A stretch of 16,466 nt of DNA from an uncultured Alphaproteobacteria bacterium (GTDB lineage Bacteria > Pseudomonadota > Alphaproteobacteria > Sneathiellales > Sneathiellaceae). The stretch spans positions 1 to 16,466 of the forward strand of contig CALEMG010000350.1 in the NCBI GenBank assembly GCA_937910835.1, read 5' to 3'. Of this stretch, positions 13,860 to 16,466 are shown piece by piece. A program made the position numbers and the translations under genes. Each line of letters starts with the position of its first letter. Position 1 is the first letter of the stretch. The notes under the pieces were generated by a model. It made no database searches. It saw nothing but the letters and a program-made list of their open reading frames with translations, and was not told the origin of the DNA.

Positions 13860-14873
13860 ATGGTTGCAACTGATACAAAATATCTGAACGGACCCGACAA
13901 GGCCGCCATCATGATGCTCGCTCTCGGAGACGAGCATACAAAGGATTTATGGTCGCGCCTTGATGAAGAAGAAATCAAGGAAATTTCGCAGGCAATGTCC
14001 AATCTCGGATCTGTTTCCTCGGAAGCGATGGAGGCGTTATTCGTCGAGTTTGCAAGCAAGATTTCATCCACCGGAAATATCGTCGGCAGCTACGAGGCAA
14101 CGGAACGACTGCTCATGAAAGCACTCTCAGGCGACAAGGTCGAGGGTATCATGGAGGAAATTCGCGGCCCCGCAGGCCGTACCATGTGGGACAAGCTGGC
14201 TAATGTGAATGAACAGGTTCTGGCCAACTATCTAAAAAATGAGTATCCACAAACCGTGGCCGTTGTCATGAGTAAGATCAACCCCGGCCATGCGGCAAAG
14301 GTCCTTTCAACTCTGCCCGAAGATTTCTCCCTCGAAGGTGTCAACCGGATGCTGCAAATGGAATCCGTGCAGAAAGAGGTTCTCGATAAAATTGAGGATA
14401 CCCTGCGCAGTGAATTCATGAGCAATCTCGCAAAAACCAACAAGCGGGATAGCCATGAGATGATGGCGGAAATCTTCAACAATTTTGATCGCAATACGGA
14501 AGGCCGCTTTATTTCAGCTCTGGAAGAGCGTAACCGGGATTCAGCAGAAAAAATCAAGGCGCTGATGTTCACATTTGAAGATCTGCTCAAGCTTGACCCT
14601 GCAGGCGTCCAGACGCTGCTTCGGAATGTTGACAAGGAACGTCTAGGCATCTGCCTGAAGGGCGCGTCGGAAAGCCTGCGCGATCTTTTCTTTACCAATA
14701 TGTCGGAACGGGCCGCCAAAATTCTCCGCGAAGATATGGAGGCAATGGGCCCTGTTCGCTTGAAAGACGTTGATGAAGCGCAGATGGAAATTGTCAACAT
14801 AGCAAAAGAACTTGCGGATAGCGGCGAGATTATGCTGGCCGATAGCGGCGGTGATGATGAGTTGATTTACTAG
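13860..14873 (+). CDS. fliG: Flagellar motor switch protein FliG
   Basis: FliG is the cytoplasmic switch subunit that binds FliF and receives torque from the MotA stator. The 337-residue protein has the N-terminal FliF-binding domain (GPDKAAIMMLALGDEHTKDL), the middle EHPQ-type motif as NEYPQTVAVVMSKI and the C-terminal torque domain. The latter shows MFTFEDLLKLDPAGVQTLLR, LFFTNMSERAAKILREDMEA and MGPVRLKDVDEAQMEIV, in which the charged residues that interact with MotA are kept. One small deviation is ICLKGAS where the family usually has ALKGA. An AAGGGA site overlaps the end of fliF just before the ATG. The length is normal. Confidence 0.97.
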   Translation: MVATDTKYLNGPDKAAIMMLALGDEHTKDLWSRLDEEEIKEISQAMSNLGSVSSEAMEALFVEFASKISSTGNIVGSYEATERLLMKALSGDKVEGIMEEIRGPAGRTMWDKLANVNEQVLANYLKNEYPQTVAVVMSKINPGHAAKVLSTLPEDFSLEGVNRMLQMESVQKEVLDKIEDTLRSEFMSNLAKTNKRDSHEMMAEIFNNFDRNTEGRFISALEERNRDSAEKIKALMFTFEDLLKLDPAGVQTLLRNVDKERLGICLKGASESLRDLFFTNMSERAAKILREDMEAMGPVRLKDVDEAQMEIVNIAKELADSGEIMLADSGGDDELIY

Positions 14874-14874
14874 G

Positions 14875-15573
14875 ATGCGATTAGACATGACTGCAAACAA
14901 CAGGTTTCTATTCGATACCGATTTTGGCCCGGATCCATCCTCCCCAGGAGTTGCAAAAAATCGTGTTAAGCGCGAAGAGCCTATCTATACGGAGAGCGAT
15001 GTAATCGCGCTGAAAGCCGAGGCCTTTGAACAGGGCCAGCGTGAAGGGCAAAGCCAATCCCATCAGGGGCTCGAGGCCACCGTCTCCGAAACAATGACCG
15101 CAATCAGTGCACAGTTAGGACATCTCCTGTCCAGCCATGAGGCAAAAATTACTATTCTCAAACAGGAAGCGGCAAACTTGGCTCTTTCGATTGCATCGAA
15201 ATTTGCCCCTGCGCTGATCGAACTCGCACCGGAAACAGAGGTCAAGAAATTGATCGAGGATTGTCTTGTCGATCTTCATGATGAGCCTCGGATCGTCATT
15301 CGTGCGAATGAAGAGGTCTGCGAGAAAATTTCCGGAAATATTGACGAAATCACAAGCCGTTCTGCTTTTCAGGGAAACCTCATTCTTCTTCCTGACAAAA
15401 CCAGACATGCCAGCGACTGTCGGGTTGAGTGGGCTGACGGTGGAACAGAGCGCCGCCTTGAAGATATTGAGGCGCGGCTCGAAGAAGTTATTAATCGCTT
15501 TATTCGCTCAACCGGCGAGACAGAGCAGGAAACCCCGCAAGTTATGGATCAGCCAGCCGCTGAGCAATTTTAA
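14875..15573 (+). CDS. fliH: Flagellar assembly protein FliH (export ATPase regulator)
   Basis: FliH binds the flagellar export ATPase FliI, holds it in check and links it to the C ring through FliN. The 232-residue protein has an N-terminal RFLFDTDFGPD segment, common in alphaproteobacterial FliH. A coiled-coil stretch follows with ALKAEAFEQGQREGQSQ (the A-x3-G-x3-G-like region). The C-terminal FliH/V-ATPase-E-like domain includes LALSIASKFAPALIELAPE and a CRVEWADGGTERRLEDIEARLEEVI end. The first ATG lies one base after the fliG stop but has no spaced Shine-Dalgarno site. The ATG at 14887 has AGGA eleven bases upstream and begins right at the conserved segment, so the true protein may be 228 residues. 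Its place between fliG and fliN supports the call. Confidence 0.88.
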   Translation: MRLDMTANNRFLFDTDFGPDPSSPGVAKNRVKREEPIYTESDVIALKAEAFEQGQREGQSQSHQGLEATVSETMTAISAQLGHLLSSHEAKITILKQEAANLALSIASKFAPALIELAPETEVKKLIEDCLVDLHDEPRIVIRANEEVCEKISGNIDEITSRSAFQGNLILLPDKTRHASDCRVEWADGGTERRLEDIEARLEEVINRFIRSTGETEQETPQVMDQPAAEQF

Positions 15574-15584
15574 GGAGTGAGAAC

Positions 15585-15965
15585 GTGGCAGAAGATGAAG
15601 AACTCAACCTTGAGGACCTGAACAAAACGGATACTGACGTCGCCGTTCAAGACGACGACGCCGAAGGAGCGGCTCTCGATGGCATCAATGCAGAAGATGA
15701 TACAGAGATTGCTCGCACGGCATCGGATCTGGAAGCCGTCTTCGACATTCCGGTACATGTCACCGCCGTTCTTGGCAAATCCCGCATGCGGGTCAGCCAG
15801 CTTCTAAAACTTGGTCGTGGCGCCGTAATTGAACTGGACCGAAAAGTCGGTGAAGCAATTGACATTTATGTGAATAACCGTCTGGTCGCGCGCGGTGAAG
15901 TCGTTGTTGTTGAAGACCGTCTGGGTGTCACAATGACGGAAATCATCAAGGCCGATCGCCGCTAG
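15585..15965 (+). CDS. fliN: Flagellar motor switch protein FliN
   Basis: FliN forms the lower part of the C ring and docks the FliH-FliI export complex. The 126-residue protein has an acidic, disordered N-terminus (about residues 1-45, rich in D and E). The SpoA/FliN domain follows: VFDIPVHVTAVLGKSRMRVS, then LLKLGRGAVIELDRKVGEA, IDIYVNNRLVARGEVVVVED and RLGVTMTEII. These are all characteristic of the family. The start is GTG at 15585, fixed by an AAGGAG eight bases upstream that overlaps the fliH stop. The length is usual for FliN in this group. motA follows after 18 bases. Confidence 0.97.
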   Translation: MAEDEELNLEDLNKTDTDVAVQDDDAEGAALDGINAEDDTEIARTASDLEAVFDIPVHVTAVLGKSRMRVSQLLKLGRGAVIELDRKVGEAIDIYVNNRLVARGEVVVVEDRLGVTMTEIIKADRR

Positions 15966-15983
15966 TAAACATTGGATAGTGCA

Positions 15984-16466
15984 GTGAACAAAATTGATTT
16001 AGCAACTGTTCTGGGTCTGTTTGGCAGCTTTACGCTGGTGACAGGTGCTGTCCTGCTCGGCGGGTCGATTGGCTCTTTCTTCAATCTGCCTTCCGTGTTG
16101 CTGGTACTTGGGGGAACTTTCCTGGTCACAACAATCAGCTTTTCTCTGACCGATATTATCCGTGCCCAGCGGTTGGTCCTGAACACGCTGTTCACGCGCA
16201 ATGTGACGCCCGATCTCGCCGCCTACTCCATGCTTGATCTCGCTGATAAATGCCGCGGCAAGGGTGTCCTGCATCTGCAGAATTACATGCAATCTCTCGA
16301 CGAGGAGAGCTTTCAGCGTAAATCCCTGCAACTCGTCGTCGATGGCATGCCCGTTGAAGAGATCAATCGTATTTTGCAAAATGACCTGAATGGTATGATT
16401 GCCCGGCACAATGCATGCTCCAGCGTGCTGCGAAAAGCGGCGGAAGTCGCCCCGGCCATGGGCCTG
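15984..16466 (+). CDS. motA: MotA/TolQ/ExbB-type flagellar stator subunit MotA, 5' part
   Basis: MotA is the inner-membrane stator subunit that, with MotB, passes ions and pushes on FliG. Only the first 161 codons are in the window and the frame is open at its end. The protein shows two N-terminal membrane segments (LATVLGLFGSFTLVTGAVLL and LPSVLLVLGGTFLVTTISF). A cytoplasmic domain follows with LLDLADKCRGKG-like sequence (M-L-D-L-A-D-K-C-R-G-K-G-V-L-H-L), then LQLVVDGMPVEEINRIL. The third segment starts at AAEVAPAMGL, cut off. The start is taken as GTG 15984, with GGAT eight bases upstream; TTG 15972 in the same frame is a weaker option. The LVLGGTF form is shared with PomA/MotP, so the coupling ion cannot be decided here. 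It is the fifth gene of the fliF operon. Confidence 0.9.
   Translation, partial: MNKIDLATVLGLFGSFTLVTGAVLLGGSIGSFFNLPSVLLVLGGTFLVTTISFSLTDIIRAQRLVLNTLFTRNVTPDLAAYSMLDLADKCRGKGVLHLQNYMQSLDEESFQRKSLQLVVDGMPVEEINRILQNDLNGMIARHNACSSVLRKAAEVAPAMGL

Overview
The window is a chromosomal segment of moderate GC content. Its gene families and promoter types point to a motile alphaproteobacterium outside the model species. The main clues are a DUF1153/SciP regulator, CtrA-type TTAA-N7-TTAA boxes, sigma-54 flagellar promoters, and the order fliK-flgD-flgE-sciP-fliF-fliG-fliH-fliN. That order resembles the Caulobacter cluster as I remember it. I cannot name the species.

Region 1 (1-2629) is metabolic. 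The 3' end of a small ABM-type monooxygenase-like gene points right. A tight leftward operon follows: a thiolase-like gene, a DUF35 zinc-ribbon/OB protein and a short-chain dehydrogenase. Together they suggest acyl-CoA chemistry. The thiolase reading frame is broken by an apparent one-base loss near 1856-1860. Region 2 (2752-4133, leftward) holds mnmA, a tRNA with a CAT anticodon, a sigma-70-like promoter for that tRNA and a strong terminator behind it.

Region 3 (4185-16466) is flagellar. flgK-flgL run leftward and fliK-flgD-flgE run rightward from a shared 550-bp control region. That region carries two divergent sigma-54 -24/-12 promoters, with an FlbD/ftr-like element between them. After flgE come an intercistronic hairpin, a CtrA-like box and sciP, which ends in a clear terminator. 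A 190-bp regulatory region then carries a perfect palindrome of the ftr type next to a second CtrA-like box. It precedes the rightward operon fliF-fliG-fliH-fliN-motA, which is cut by the window end.

The genes cover the MS ring and switch (FliF, FliG, FliN), the export ATPase regulator (FliH), stator (MotA), hook (FlgD, FlgE, FliK) and hook-filament junction (FlgK, FlgL). The control sites suggest a CtrA -> fliF operon -> sigma-54/FlbD -> hook genes hierarchy, with SciP as a feedback brake. No wholly new system is evident. The most notable points are the regulatory architecture, the frameshifted cysteine-less thiolase and an internal domain duplication in FlgK.
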